Assembly: GCF_030651995.1 (NCBI RefSeq)
Contig: NZ_JAUSBN010000005.1
Span: 62,001-126,000 of the forward strand
Direction of reading: 5' to 3'
Origin: Reyranella sp.
GTDB lineage: Bacteria; Pseudomonadota; Alphaproteobacteria; Reyranellales; Reyranellaceae
Length of the DNA stretch: 64,000 bases
Shown piece after piece: positions 26,530-34,559 of the stretch (position 1 is the stretch's first letter; every line of letters begins with the position of its first letter). A program made the translations under genes and the position numbers. The notes under the pieces are model-generated. The model was not told where the DNA came from, searched no databases, and was given only the letters and a program-made list of their open reading frames with translations.

Positions 26530-27126
26530 TTAGCGCGCGCCGCCCGGCACCCACAGCACATCTGCCGTGCCATTGTCGTTGAGCCGCCGGCCCAACACGA
26601 ACAGGTGATCGGACAGGCGATTGATGTACTTGATCGCCTCCGGGTTGATCTCCTGCTCGGCCGCCAGATGCGTCATGCAGCGCTCGGCGCGCCGCGCTAC
26701 CGTCCGGGCGAGATGCAGCCACGAGGCGGTTTCGCTGCCACCCGGCAGGATGAAGGACTTGAGCGGCTGCAACTCGGCGTTCATCGCATCGATTTCGTGT
26801 TCGAGGCGTTCGACTTGCGAGGCCACGATGCGCAGCGCCTGCTCGTCGCGCTTCGTCTTGCCTTCGGGCGTGCAGAGATCGGCACCGAGGTCGAACAGGT
26901 CGTTCTGGATTCGGGCCAGCATCGCATCGGCTTCAGCCAGGCGGGGATCGCCGCCGCCGGCGCGCGCGATGGCGCTGCGTGCCAGGCCGATCACCGAATT
27001 GGCCTCGTCGGTCGTCCCATAGGCTTCGACGCGGATGTCGTGCTTGGCAACGCGCTCGCCACGGCCGAGCGACGTCATGCCGGTGTCGCCGCCGCGCGTG
27101 TAGATGCGGTTGAGGGTGACGGCCAT
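26530..27126 (-). CDS. Cob(I)alamin adenosyltransferase, PduO type
   Basis: 198 residues. Adds the adenosyl group from ATP to cob(I)alamin to make adenosylcobalamin. The ATP-binding start RIYTRGGDTGMTSLGRGERV, the VEAYGTTDEANSVIG segment and the helical signature around ARTVARRAERCMTHL are intact. The product would feed the class II NrdJ in this window and B12 mutases of the ethylmalonyl-CoA pathway. It begins 3 bp after the HIG1 gene stop, and that pair preceding etfBA is typical of Alphaproteobacteria. Confidence 0.96.
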   Translation of the reverse strand: MAVTLNRIYTRGGDTGMTSLGRGERVAKHDIRVEAYGTTDEANSVIGLARSAIARAGGGDPRLAEADAMLARIQNDLFDLGADLCTPEGKTKRDEQALRIVASQVERLEHEIDAMNAELQPLKSFILPGGSETASWLHLARTVARRAERCMTHLAAEQEINPEAIKYINRLSDHLFVLGRRLNDNGTADVLWVPGGAR

Positions 27127-27129
27127 GGG

Positions 27130-27342
27130 CTAGCTCCTGCTCGCGAAGTACCAAAGAAGGATCAGGAAGACGGTGAGGAGCTGCAGGCGCACGCGCCACC
27201 ACATCATGCGGTTGCTGCGACGGCTGCCCTCAATGTTGCCGTCCTGGTTGCGACTCATGTTGATCAGACCGGCGAACAACGTGCCGAGCGTCGCGAACGC
27301 AGACACCAGCACGAGGACGAAAAGCACATTGGCGAGAGTCAT
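27130..27342 (-). CDS. HIG1-domain (twin transmembrane) small protein
   Basis: 70 residues with two membrane helices (about 5-27 and 47-67) joined by a polar, basic loop (NMSRNQDGNIEGSRRSNRMMWWRVRLQ). This matches the hypoxia-induced HIG1 family, whose bacterial and mitochondrial members associate with respiratory oxidases. It sits 6 bp after the amine oxidase stop and 3 bp before the adenosyltransferase gene in the same orientation. Confidence 0.88.
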   Translation of the reverse strand: MTLANVLFVLVLVSAFATLGTLFAGLINMSRNQDGNIEGSRRSNRMMWWRVRLQLLTVFLILLWYFASRS

Positions 27343-27348
27343 GGGCTT

Positions 27349-28776
27349 TTATCCCGCATTGTGCCGGCCCGCGCCAGTACGGGCCCCCGCCCAGGGTCGC
27401 GCGACGCGCGCGGCTGCCGTGCCGGTCGCGAGGCGGAAGATCGTCTCGGCCGTCTGTTCGGCCGACCACAGCGCCGCATGTACGGTGCCATACTCGACCG
27501 GCTCGGTCGCCTCGCCGGCGAAGAACACGCGATTTCCGAGCGGTCGCGCATGTTCGGTGCAATCGTCGGGGTCGCTGCCGACTCCCGGATACGAATAGCC
27601 GCCGCGCGACCACGGATCGCTCAGCCAGCGCGGGAAGACCATCGCCTCGGGCTCGGGAATGTCGTCGCCGAACATCGCGCGCAGTGACTTCATGGCGACG
27701 TCGATCACCTCCCGGTCGCTGGCCTCGCGGTCGAGATAAATCGCGGTGTGGCCGTTGCAGAAACTGAGCAGGATCGGCAGGCCGGTCTCCTGCTGGTGAC
27801 TGACCCAGGTGTTGAAGCCGCCACGTCGCACCGGCGAATCGGGAAGCCGCCCGAACCATTTGGGCGAGTCCGGCCAGAATCGATGGGGGAAGCGCAGGTA
27901 GATCTTGCCGAGGATGCCTGCCCCGTAGCCGATCCGGCCGATCGCCGTCCGTTGAAGGTCCGGCGGAGCGGGATCGAGCGCCGGCAGGCCGGCGCGCAGC
28001 AGCCCGACCGGCACAGCGATCACCGCACGATCCGCCACGATGCGCTCGCCGCCCTGCAGGATCGCCGTGACCCCCTCGCCCGTCCAAACGACCCGCTCGA
28101 CCGCCGCGCCCTGGCGGATGTGGAACCCGTGCGCCACGTCGTCGATCAGGGACCGGTAGCCGCCCCGGGGCTGAGCATTGCGTTCGAGGCCTTCGGTGGG
28201 GAACCACTCCTCTGCCGCGACCGCGTCCCAGGGCGCGCTCTGCACGCCCTCGCTCATCTCGACGAAGGTCGCCACCACCAGCCGGTCGATCTCGGGCAGC
28301 CAGGAGGTAGTCAGCAGCGGCTCGACCGCCTCGCGCACCGAGATCGATCGCGGCCCGCGGACGCGGGTCAGCGCCTTGCTCTTCCAACCCGCCCACTCGA
28401 TCGCCGCCTTGAAGGCGAGCCGTCCCAGCACTGCGCGGCGGCGCTGGCCCTCCCGCGTCGGCGAGGTCGCCCGCTTGTCGATCAGCAGCCGCTCGCCCTG
28501 CGACTCGACCAGGTCGATGCCGAGCTTCTCGCACCAGAGGGTGAGTGGATTGCCGTCGACCCCGTGCACCCAGGAGCCACCGAGATCGACCGGCGCCCCG
28601 ACGCGATCGTCCGTCCAGGTCCGGCCCCCGATACGTTGACGCGCTTCGAGCACGGTGACGATAAAGCCCGAATCGTGCAGCAGCCTTGCCGCGACCAGGC
28701 CCGCCATACCGGCGCCGACCACGACGATGCGCTCCCCGTTGCCCGCTCCCATCGACCAGGAGCCGGTCCGGCTCAC
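27349..28776 (-). CDS. FAD-dependent amine oxidase (flavin monoamine oxidase family)
   Basis: About 475 residues. FAD-binding Rossmann start RIVVVGAGMAGLVAARLL, the GG motif RIGGRTWTD and DLGGSWVHG, and the C-terminal FAD motif RVFFAGEATEPVEYGTVHAALWSAEQTA define the family (monoamine, polyamine or lysine-specific-demethylase-like oxidases). The start is chosen at GTG 28776, which forms a GTGA overlap with the upstream HAD gene stop. ATG 28752 is the main alternative, as neither has a good ribosome site. Substrate is unknown; TauD and HAD neighbours do not fix it. Confidence 0.88.
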   Translation of the reverse strand: MSRTGSWSMGAGNGERIVVVGAGMAGLVAARLLHDSGFIVTVLEARQRIGGRTWTDDRVGAPVDLGGSWVHGVDGNPLTLWCEKLGIDLVESQGERLLIDKRATSPTREGQRRRAVLGRLAFKAAIEWAGWKSKALTRVRGPRSISVREAVEPLLTTSWLPEIDRLVVATFVEMSEGVQSAPWDAVAAEEWFPTEGLERNAQPRGGYRSLIDDVAHGFHIRQGAAVERVVWTGEGVTAILQGGERIVADRAVIAVPVGLLRAGLPALDPAPPDLQRTAIGRIGYGAGILGKIYLRFPHRFWPDSPKWFGRLPDSPVRRGGFNTWVSHQQETGLPILLSFCNGHTAIYLDREASDREVIDVAMKSLRAMFGDDIPEPEAMVFPRWLSDPWSRGGYSYPGVGSDPDDCTEHARPLGNRVFFAGEATEPVEYGTVHAALWSAEQTAETIFRLATGTAAARVARPWAGARTGAGRHNAG

Positions 28777-29426
28777 CGTCCGGCCCATGCCAGCATCGGC
28801 AGCGACGACATCGACTCGAAAGTCCGGCCGCCCGCCGCCTGCAGCGCCGCGACGTCGCTGTGCGTCGCCCCGACATAGGCCAGTGCGCGCATGCCCGCGG
28901 AACGGGCCGCCTGAATGCCGGGCAGCGAATCCTCGACCACCGTGCAGTCGAAGGGCTGCTCGTTCATTTGAATGGCAGCGTGAAGGAAGAGATCCGGGAA
29001 CGGCTTGCCGCGGGGCACCTGGGTCGAACTGAAGATGCGGCCCTCGAAGCGCGACCAGAGGCCGGTGATGCCGAGCGTAACCCGCATCTTGTCCAGACTG
29101 CCCGAACTCGCGACGCAGGTGGCGATGCCCGCCGCCTCGATCGCATCGATGGCTTCGACGACCCCGGGGACGGCCTTGAGCGGCGCGTCGTGAAAGGCCT
29201 GCAGGGTGTCGGCCTGGAGCCGGTCGACGAAATCGGCCGGCAGGGCGCGGCCGAGTTCGCCCTCGACGATCTCCACGCAGGATTTCATCGAGCGTCCCAT
29301 CAGGCGGCGCATCGTCTCCTCGACATTCCAGTCGAGGCCCTCGCGCTGAAGCGCACGGGCAAAACAGGCGTTGGCGACGGGTTCGCTGTCGACCAGCACC
29401 CCGTCGCAATCGAATATGACCAGCAC
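28773..29426 (-). CDS. HAD-superfamily hydrolase (phosphatase/phosphoglucomutase-like)
   Basis: About 217 residues from GTG 29426. The HAD motifs are in order: FDCDGVLVDSEP (motif I, nucleophile Asp6), VASSGS (motif II), GKPFPDLFLHAA (motif III Lys) and VVEDSLPGIQAARSAGM (motif IV). A helical cap lies between motifs I and II. The type (subfamily IA) is close to beta-phosphoglucomutases and phosphoglycolate phosphatases. The open frame extends upstream but the family start is at the GTG. It lies 13 bp after the TauD stop and overlaps the amine oxidase start. Confidence 0.87.
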   Translation of the reverse strand: MLVIFDCDGVLVDSEPVANACFARALQREGLDWNVEETMRRLMGRSMKSCVEIVEGELGRALPADFVDRLQADTLQAFHDAPLKAVPGVVEAIDAIEAAGIATCVASSGSLDKMRVTLGITGLWSRFEGRIFSSTQVPRGKPFPDLFLHAAIQMNEQPFDCTVVEDSLPGIQAARSAGMRALAYVGATHSDVAALQAAGGRTFESMSSLPMLAWAGR

Positions 29427-29439
29427 GCCCCGAGGAGTA

Positions 29440-30324
29440 TCAGTAAGGCTTGTCGCCTGCCACCGTGACCCGGTTGCCGCTGCGCGTGTGCGGCCAGTAG
29501 TCCCACATCGCGCGATGCTGGACGCAGCGATTGTCCCAGAAGGCGATGGAATTCTCCTGCCAGCGGAAGCGGCACTGGAACAGCGGGTTTTCCATGTGTT
29601 CGTAGAGGTACCGCAGGATCGCGTCGCTCTCGTCACGCGGCAGGCCGACCAGCGAGCGGGTGAAGCCGCGATTGACGTACAGGCCCTTCTTGCCCGTCAC
29701 GGGATGGGTCCGCACCACCGGGTGGATGGCGCGCGGATACTCCGGCTTGTCGGCCACGTTGAAGTTCTTGTAGAGGCCGCGATAGACCGATTCGCCGTCA
29801 TGGACGGCGGTCAGCCCGTCGAGATAGGTCTTCATGCGATCCGACAGCGCCTCGTAGGCGGCGTACATGCTGGCGAACAGCGTGTCGCCGCCCTTGGGCG
29901 GGCACGTCTTGATGTAGAGGATACTGCCCATCGGCGGCTCGAGATCGCAGCTCACATCGGTGTGCCAGCCTTCGCCGTTGGCACGCGGCGAGTCCTTGTC
30001 GGCATGGATGATCATCAGTTCCGGCTTACCGGGTTCGCTCGGCGCCGCGGGATGGGTGTGCAGGTCGCCGAACAGCCGGCCGAAGGCCAGGTGCTGATCC
30101 TGGCTGATGTGCTGGTCGCGGAAGAAGATGACCAGGTTCTCCGCCAGCGCTCGATGGATCTCGTCCTGCTGTCGGTTGGACAGCGGCTGGCTGAGGTCGA
30201 TCCCGCTGATCTCCGCGCCGAGGATCGGCGTCAGCTTGTCGAGGGTGATGGTCTCGTACGGCGCGCTCTCGTCGGCAGTGTGCCGGTAGCGCGGCCCGGC
30301 ATTGGCGTTCAAGGATCCTGTCAT
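29440..30324 (-). CDS. TauD/TfdA-family 2-oxoglutarate/Fe(II) dioxygenase
   Basis: 294 residues. Iron ligands are His121 and Asp123 (GWHTDVSC) and His270 (VQHRAMWDY), with Arg281 11 residues further as the 2-oxoglutarate anchor. The family hydroxylates sulfonates, phenoxyacetates, alkyl sulfates and other small acids. A sulfatase is encoded 1.8 kb away, but nothing else proves a sulfur role. It lies 9 bp downstream of a TctC-type receptor gene, so uptake and oxidation of the same acid is a reasonable guess. Confidence 0.93.
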   Translation of the reverse strand: MTGSLNANAGPRYRHTADESAPYETITLDKLTPILGAEISGIDLSQPLSNRQQDEIHRALAENLVIFFRDQHISQDQHLAFGRLFGDLHTHPAAPSEPGKPELMIIHADKDSPRANGEGWHTDVSCDLEPPMGSILYIKTCPPKGGDTLFASMYAAYEALSDRMKTYLDGLTAVHDGESVYRGLYKNFNVADKPEYPRAIHPVVRTHPVTGKKGLYVNRGFTRSLVGLPRDESDAILRYLYEHMENPLFQCRFRWQENSIAFWDNRCVQHRAMWDYWPHTRSGNRVTVAGDKPY

Positions 30325-30333
30325 GGGTCTCTC

Positions 30334-31302
30334 CTACTCAACCTTGATGTTGGCGCGACGGATGATCTGCCCCCAGCGCTCTTTCTCGGCGCTGGCGAAG
30401 GCCGCGAACTCGGCCGGACGCATGAGCTTCGGCGTGCCGCCCAGCGCCGCGAGGCGCTCGACGACTTCCGGCATCGCCGCCACGGTGTAGAGATCGGCGT
30501 TGATGCGATCGACGATCTCCGCCGGCGTTCCCTTGGGCGCATAGAAGCCCGTCCAAGTCGTCAGCAGAACCTCGGGTAGCCCCGCTTCGGCGGCCGTCGG
30601 CATGTCGGGCACGGCGGCATAGCGTTCGCGGTCGGTGACGAACAATCCCTTCAGCGCGCCGCGGTCCATCGCGATCTTGGCGTTGACCGTGTCGATCATC
30701 ATGAAGGTGAGCAGACCGCTCTGGACGTCGGGGATGGCCTGCGGGTTGCTCTTGTAGCCGACATAGACCGCGTCGACGCCCGCCGCCATCTTGTAGAGTT
30801 CGGAGGCCACGCGGGCCGGCAAAGCCCCCGCGCCGTAGTTGTGCTTGCCGGGTTCCGCCTTCAGCTTCGCCGTCAGTTCGGCCGCCGAGTTGATCGGGCT
30901 GTTCCTGTCGACCAGCAGCACGAAGGGCGAGGTGCCCATGCGCGAGATCGGCGCGAAGTCGGCGATCGGGTCGTACGGCAGCTTGTCATATATCGCCGGA
31001 TTGACGACCTGAGTCATGGCCGAGGTGGCGAAGAGCGTCAGCCCGTCCGGCCTGGCGCGCGCGACCGATTCGGCCGCTGGAATTCCATTCCCGCCGCCCT
31101 TGTTGTCGATCACGACGGGCTGGCCCCACAGCGCCGAGAGACGCTCGGCGTAGATGCGGGCGCTGATGTCGGTCGCCGCGCCGGCCGGAAACGGCACGAC
31201 CATGGTCACCCGACCGGCGGGATACTTCTGCGCCTGCACGATCGCCGGTGCCGCGAAGGCCGCCGCGCCCAGCCCCATCCCGAACTGCCGTCTGCCGATC
31301 AT
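30334..31302 (-). CDS. TctC/Bug-family tripartite tricarboxylate receptor
   Basis: 322 residues. Signal peptide of Tat-like shape (MIGRRQFGMGLGAAAFAAP) ending near IVQAQ. Family motifs VVPFPAGAATDISAR, VVIDNKGGGNGIPAAE and VPDMPTAAEAGLPEVL are present. First gene of a likely unit with the TauD dioxygenase, HAD phosphatase and amine oxidase. It is divergent from an IclR regulator, with a palindrome between them. No permease genes are adjacent. Confidence 0.93.
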   Translation of the reverse strand: MIGRRQFGMGLGAAAFAAPAIVQAQKYPAGRVTMVVPFPAGAATDISARIYAERLSALWGQPVVIDNKGGGNGIPAAESVARARPDGLTLFATSAMTQVVNPAIYDKLPYDPIADFAPISRMGTSPFVLLVDRNSPINSAAELTAKLKAEPGKHNYGAGALPARVASELYKMAAGVDAVYVGYKSNPQAIPDVQSGLLTFMMIDTVNAKIAMDRGALKGLFVTDRERYAAVPDMPTAAEAGLPEVLLTTWTGFYAPKGTPAEIVDRINADLYTVAAMPEVVERLAALGGTPKLMRPAEFAAFASAEKERWGQIIRRANIKVE

Positions 31303-31373
31303 GTTTCCTCGCCTTTTCTTGTTGGCGCCAGATTAGACCCGTTTGACGGGTGCCGCCTCGTCCAAGTCGACAT

Positions 31374-31390
31374 AATCCGTATTACGGAAT
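31374..31390. promoter_or_regulatory. Candidate IclR operator
   Basis: TCCGTA-T-TACGGA (31376-31388) is a perfect palindrome, extended imperfectly to AATCCGTATTACGGAAT. It ends 10 bp before the IclR start codon in the region shared with the divergent TctC-type gene, a typical autoregulatory operator position. Confidence 0.6.
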
Positions 31391-31400
31391 AGCGTCAGCC

Positions 31401-32129
31401 ATGGCCATCGAGCCCGTCCGCCGCAGCTTCGAGATCCTCGAGGCGCTGAGCCGGCGCCCTCACGGCACCATCGCCGTGCTGGCGGAGGAGACCGGCATGC
31501 CCCGCCCCACCGTGGCGCGCCTGCTGAACGGGCTGATCGAACTGGGCTACGTAGCGAAGGTATCCCGCCTCATAGGCTATCGCCTGACCGACCGCGTGCT
31601 GGGCCTGGCCCAAGGCATCCGCTTCATCGATCATTTCGTCGACGCGGCCGCGCCGCACATGCAGCGGTTCACGCAGGAACACGGCTGGCCGCTCTACCTC
31701 GGCTCGATCAGCCACAGGGCGATCACGATCCGCTACTCGACAGCGGCGGAAAGCCCGATGTCGTTCGAGCGTACCGCCCTGCAGCGCCGCAGCCCGATCC
31801 TGTCGGGCGCCCTCGGCCGTGCCTGGCTCGCCTCCTCCGCGGAGGAAGAGCGTCGCGCGATCCTCCGCGACCTCGGCGTGCGGTACGACGCGAAGCTGGC
31901 CGCAGACTTTGCCCGCATACGCCGGGATGGCCACGCCTTCTCGGTCCTGACGCGGCCGGCCCGCCTGCAGGGAATCGCCGTCGCCATTCAGACGAACGAC
32001 CGCGTGCTGGGGTGCATCTCGATGCGCTTCACCCGCTCCGCGATGAGCGAGGCCGAGGCTGGCGCCCGCTATGGCCCGCCGCTCACTGTGCTCGCGCGCG
32101 CCATCGCCATCGACGCCGCAAGCGGGTAG
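31401..32129 (+). CDS. IclR-family transcriptional regulator
   Basis: 242 residues. N-terminal winged helix (RRSFEILEALSRRPHGTIAV, then TGMPRPTVARLLNGLIELGY as recognition region) and a C-terminal effector domain (PRGRAWL-like SGALGRAWLASSAEEERRA). The ATG at 31401 is the family start, though the frame is open 51 bp upstream. It is divergent from the TctC-TauD unit and 26 bp upstream of a sulfatase gene, so it may govern both. The ligand is probably a small aromatic or carboxylic acid, as is usual for IclR proteins. Confidence 0.92.
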   Translation: MAIEPVRRSFEILEALSRRPHGTIAVLAEETGMPRPTVARLLNGLIELGYVAKVSRLIGYRLTDRVLGLAQGIRFIDHFVDAAAPHMQRFTQEHGWPLYLGSISHRAITIRYSTAAESPMSFERTALQRRSPILSGALGRAWLASSAEEERRAILRDLGVRYDAKLAADFARIRRDGHAFSVLTRPARLQGIAVAIQTNDRVLGCISMRFTRSAMSEAEAGARYGPPLTVLARAIAIDAASG

Positions 32130-32155
32130 TTTGCGCGCAATTCAACGGAGGAAAC

Positions 32156-33685
32156 ATGCCGGCATTCGACGCCATCGCAGCCCAGACCGTGCGCAAGGCA
32201 AACCATCTCGAACCCGCTTTCGTGCACAAGGAAGACGTCGAAGCCGCAGCGCGAAAAATCGCCGCCCGAAAGAAGAAGCCCAACATCCTGATCTATCTGA
32301 TGGACGATGTCGGCTGGGGCGATTTCGGCTGCTACGGCGGCGGTGTCGCCGTGGGTGCACCGACGCCCAACTTCGACAGGATCGCGCGCGGTGGGCTGCA
32401 GCTCACCTCCTGCTATTCCGAACCCTCCTGTTCGCCGTCGCGCGCCACGCTGCACACCGGCCGCGTTCCGAACCGTCATGGGCTGCATCGCCCGCCGATG
32501 TACGGCGAACCCGGCGGACTGCAGGGCGAGATCACCCTGCCCATGCTCCTCAGCCAGGCCGGCTACACGACACAGGCCGTCGGCAAGTGGCATCTCGGCG
32601 AGAATGTCGAAAGCCAGCCGCAGCACGTCGGCTACGACGATTTCTACGGCTTCCTCTCCGTCTCCGACATGTACACCGAGTGGCGCGACCCGCACTTCTT
32701 CCCGGAGATCGTCTATTCGGACGCGCGCACCGAGTGGATCAAGAACATGCCCTTCAACCGCTGCTTCGTGCACGCGACCAAGGGCAAGGAGCTGACCAAC
32801 GTCGAGGAGGTGACGATCCCCGTCCTCTCCGAACTCGACGAGAAGTGGTGCAAGTACTCCGAGGCCTTCATTGAGAAGCAGGCCAAGTCGGACAAGCCGT
32901 GGCTGCTCTATCACTGCACGCGCGGCGCCCACTTCGACAACTATCCGGGCGAGAAGTTCCTCGGCAAGTCGCCGGCCAGGCATCCCTACAAGGACACGCT
33001 GCTCGAACTCGACGAGATCATGGGCCGTCTCGTCGAGGCGCTGCGCAAGTCGGGCCAGCTCGAGGACACGCTGATCTTCATCTCGTCCGACAACGGCCCG
33101 CACATGGAAACGTGGCCGGATACGGCTTTCACGCCGTTCCGCTGCGCCAAGGGCTCGACCTGGGAAGGCGGCGTGCGCGTCCCCGGCCTGATGTACTGGC
33201 CGGGCACGATCGAGGCCGGCCGCCAGAGTGACGGGCTGTTCGACTTCAACGACATCGTGCCGACCGCGCTGGGCCTGGCCGGCGCCTCCGACCTGCTGCC
33301 GTCCGACCGCTACATCGACGGCGTCGACCAGAGCTCGTTCCTGCTCGCACCCGACGGCCTGTCCAACCGCAAGTATCACTACTATTGGCTCAGCCAGACC
33401 TTCTCGGGCATGCGCTGCGGCGAATACAAGATGGTACTGTCGGCCACGAGCGACAACGCGACGGACGCGTTCGGCACCGGCGGCTTCACCGGCGTGCTGG
33501 AGCGCTACACCTATCCGAAGCTGTTCAACCTCTATCTCGACCCGAAAGAGCAGCACAATTACCTGACGCGCAAGCTGGCCTACATCGAGGCCTTCCAGCT
33601 CGGCATGCGCAACCATCTCGGCACCTTCAAGAAGTACCCCGCCAAGAAGATCATGGGCATCAAGGTGGAGGACAAGCGCGAATAG
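32156..33685 (+). CDS. Sulfatase (arylsulfatase-like), apparently cytoplasmic
   Basis: 509 residues. Metal-binding start NILIYLMDDVGWGDFGCYGG and the formylglycine motif CSPSR (Cys92-Arg96) identify a type I sulfatase; GKWHLGE and SSDNGPHMETWPD are also conserved. Activity requires Cys92 to be converted to formylglycine; no maturation enzyme is encoded in this window. There is no signal peptide: the N-terminus is polar (AFVHKEDVEAAARKIAARKK), so the protein should stay in the cytosol. GGAGGAAAC precedes the ATG. It is probably cotranscribed with the IclR gene. Confidence 0.93.
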   Translation: MPAFDAIAAQTVRKANHLEPAFVHKEDVEAAARKIAARKKKPNILIYLMDDVGWGDFGCYGGGVAVGAPTPNFDRIARGGLQLTSCYSEPSCSPSRATLHTGRVPNRHGLHRPPMYGEPGGLQGEITLPMLLSQAGYTTQAVGKWHLGENVESQPQHVGYDDFYGFLSVSDMYTEWRDPHFFPEIVYSDARTEWIKNMPFNRCFVHATKGKELTNVEEVTIPVLSELDEKWCKYSEAFIEKQAKSDKPWLLYHCTRGAHFDNYPGEKFLGKSPARHPYKDTLLELDEIMGRLVEALRKSGQLEDTLIFISSDNGPHMETWPDTAFTPFRCAKGSTWEGGVRVPGLMYWPGTIEAGRQSDGLFDFNDIVPTALGLAGASDLLPSDRYIDGVDQSSFLLAPDGLSNRKYHYYWLSQTFSGMRCGEYKMVLSATSDNATDAFGTGGFTGVLERYTYPKLFNLYLDPKEQHNYLTRKLAYIEAFQLGMRNHLGTFKKYPAKKIMGIKVEDKRE

Positions 33686-33716
33686 CCGCTTGCCGGATCG
33701 ATGACCTATAGCGCGG

Positions 33717-34472
33717 TCACCACGGCACCGGATCGCCGCGGTGATCGAAGAAGCCACCACTGCTGCCGGGCGGAAGGCGATCGATCACCTCGAGCAGACG
33801 CCCGGCCGCCTGGGTGGGCGTCTGCACGTCGAGACCCGCCTTGACGAAAGGCGACGAGAGCGACGTTGCCACCGTCCCGGGATGGAGCGCCACGCAAAGC
33901 GCGGCAGGCTGGCGGCGGCCAAGCTCGATGGCCGCCGTGCGCACGAACTGATTGAGCGCCGCCTTCGAGGCGCGGTAGCTGTACCAGCCACCCAGCCGGT
34001 TATCGCCGATGCTGCCGACCCTGGCCGACAGCGTGGCGAACACCGACCGCCCCTGACGCGGCAGCAACGGCAGGAAGTGCTTCATCAGCAGAGCCGGGCC
34101 GATGGCATTCACGGCGAAGGCCCTGGTCATCTGTGTTGCGTCGAGATCGCGCCAGCTCTTTTCGGGTGACAGCCCATCGCCATGCAGGATTCCGCTGGCG
34201 TCAATGATGAGGCGCACATCTGCTCCAAACCCCGCAACATGACGAGCCGCTCCGGCAATGCTCGCCTCGTCCGTCAGGTCGAGCGGCGGTGAGCTTGTTC
34301 GACCCAGTCCCAGCACAGCGCTGAAGCGGGACTGCGTCGAGAGGCGTTCATGCAGGGCGCTGCCGATACCTCCCGACGAGCCTATGACTATGGCGATGCC
34401 TCCTGCTGGAAGCGCTCCGCCTTCACCATTCCCCGAGTCCGCGTCAATGTCGGCGCGATGGAGGGATTTCAT
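33717..34472 (-). CDS. Short-chain dehydrogenase/reductase
   Basis: 251 residues. NAD(P)-binding GSSGGIG (31-37), the NAxG-type segment AVNAIGPALLM and the catalytic Ser149, Tyr166, Lys170 set (TLSARVGS; YSYRASK). The overall pattern is that of C-factor-like SDRs, for which the substrate is usually unknown. An N-terminal extension of about 24 residues precedes the Rossmann fold, so a later start is possible. It is convergent with the sulfatase gene, 31 bp apart, and downstream of mcd in the same direction after an 87-bp gap in which I see no clear terminator. Confidence 0.9.
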   Translation of the reverse strand: MKSLHRADIDADSGNGEGGALPAGGIAIVIGSSGGIGSALHERLSTQSRFSAVLGLGRTSSPPLDLTDEASIAGAARHVAGFGADVRLIIDASGILHGDGLSPEKSWRDLDATQMTRAFAVNAIGPALLMKHFLPLLPRQGRSVFATLSARVGSIGDNRLGGWYSYRASKAALNQFVRTAAIELGRRQPAALCVALHPGTVATSLSSPFVKAGLDVQTPTQAAGRLLEVIDRLPPGSSGGFFDHRGDPVPW

Positions 34473-34559
34473 TCTCTGCCCTTCGTGGTCACAGACACCG
34501 TACGCGACCGGACCGGCCGCGGATCATGTCCCCGCGCCTGTGGGCGCCCCGCGCACGCG

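Noticed and set aside
27230..28876. A second minus-strand frame over the amine oxidase gene
   Set aside because: Gly/Arg-rich out-of-frame reading; the amine oxidase frame has all FAD motifs.
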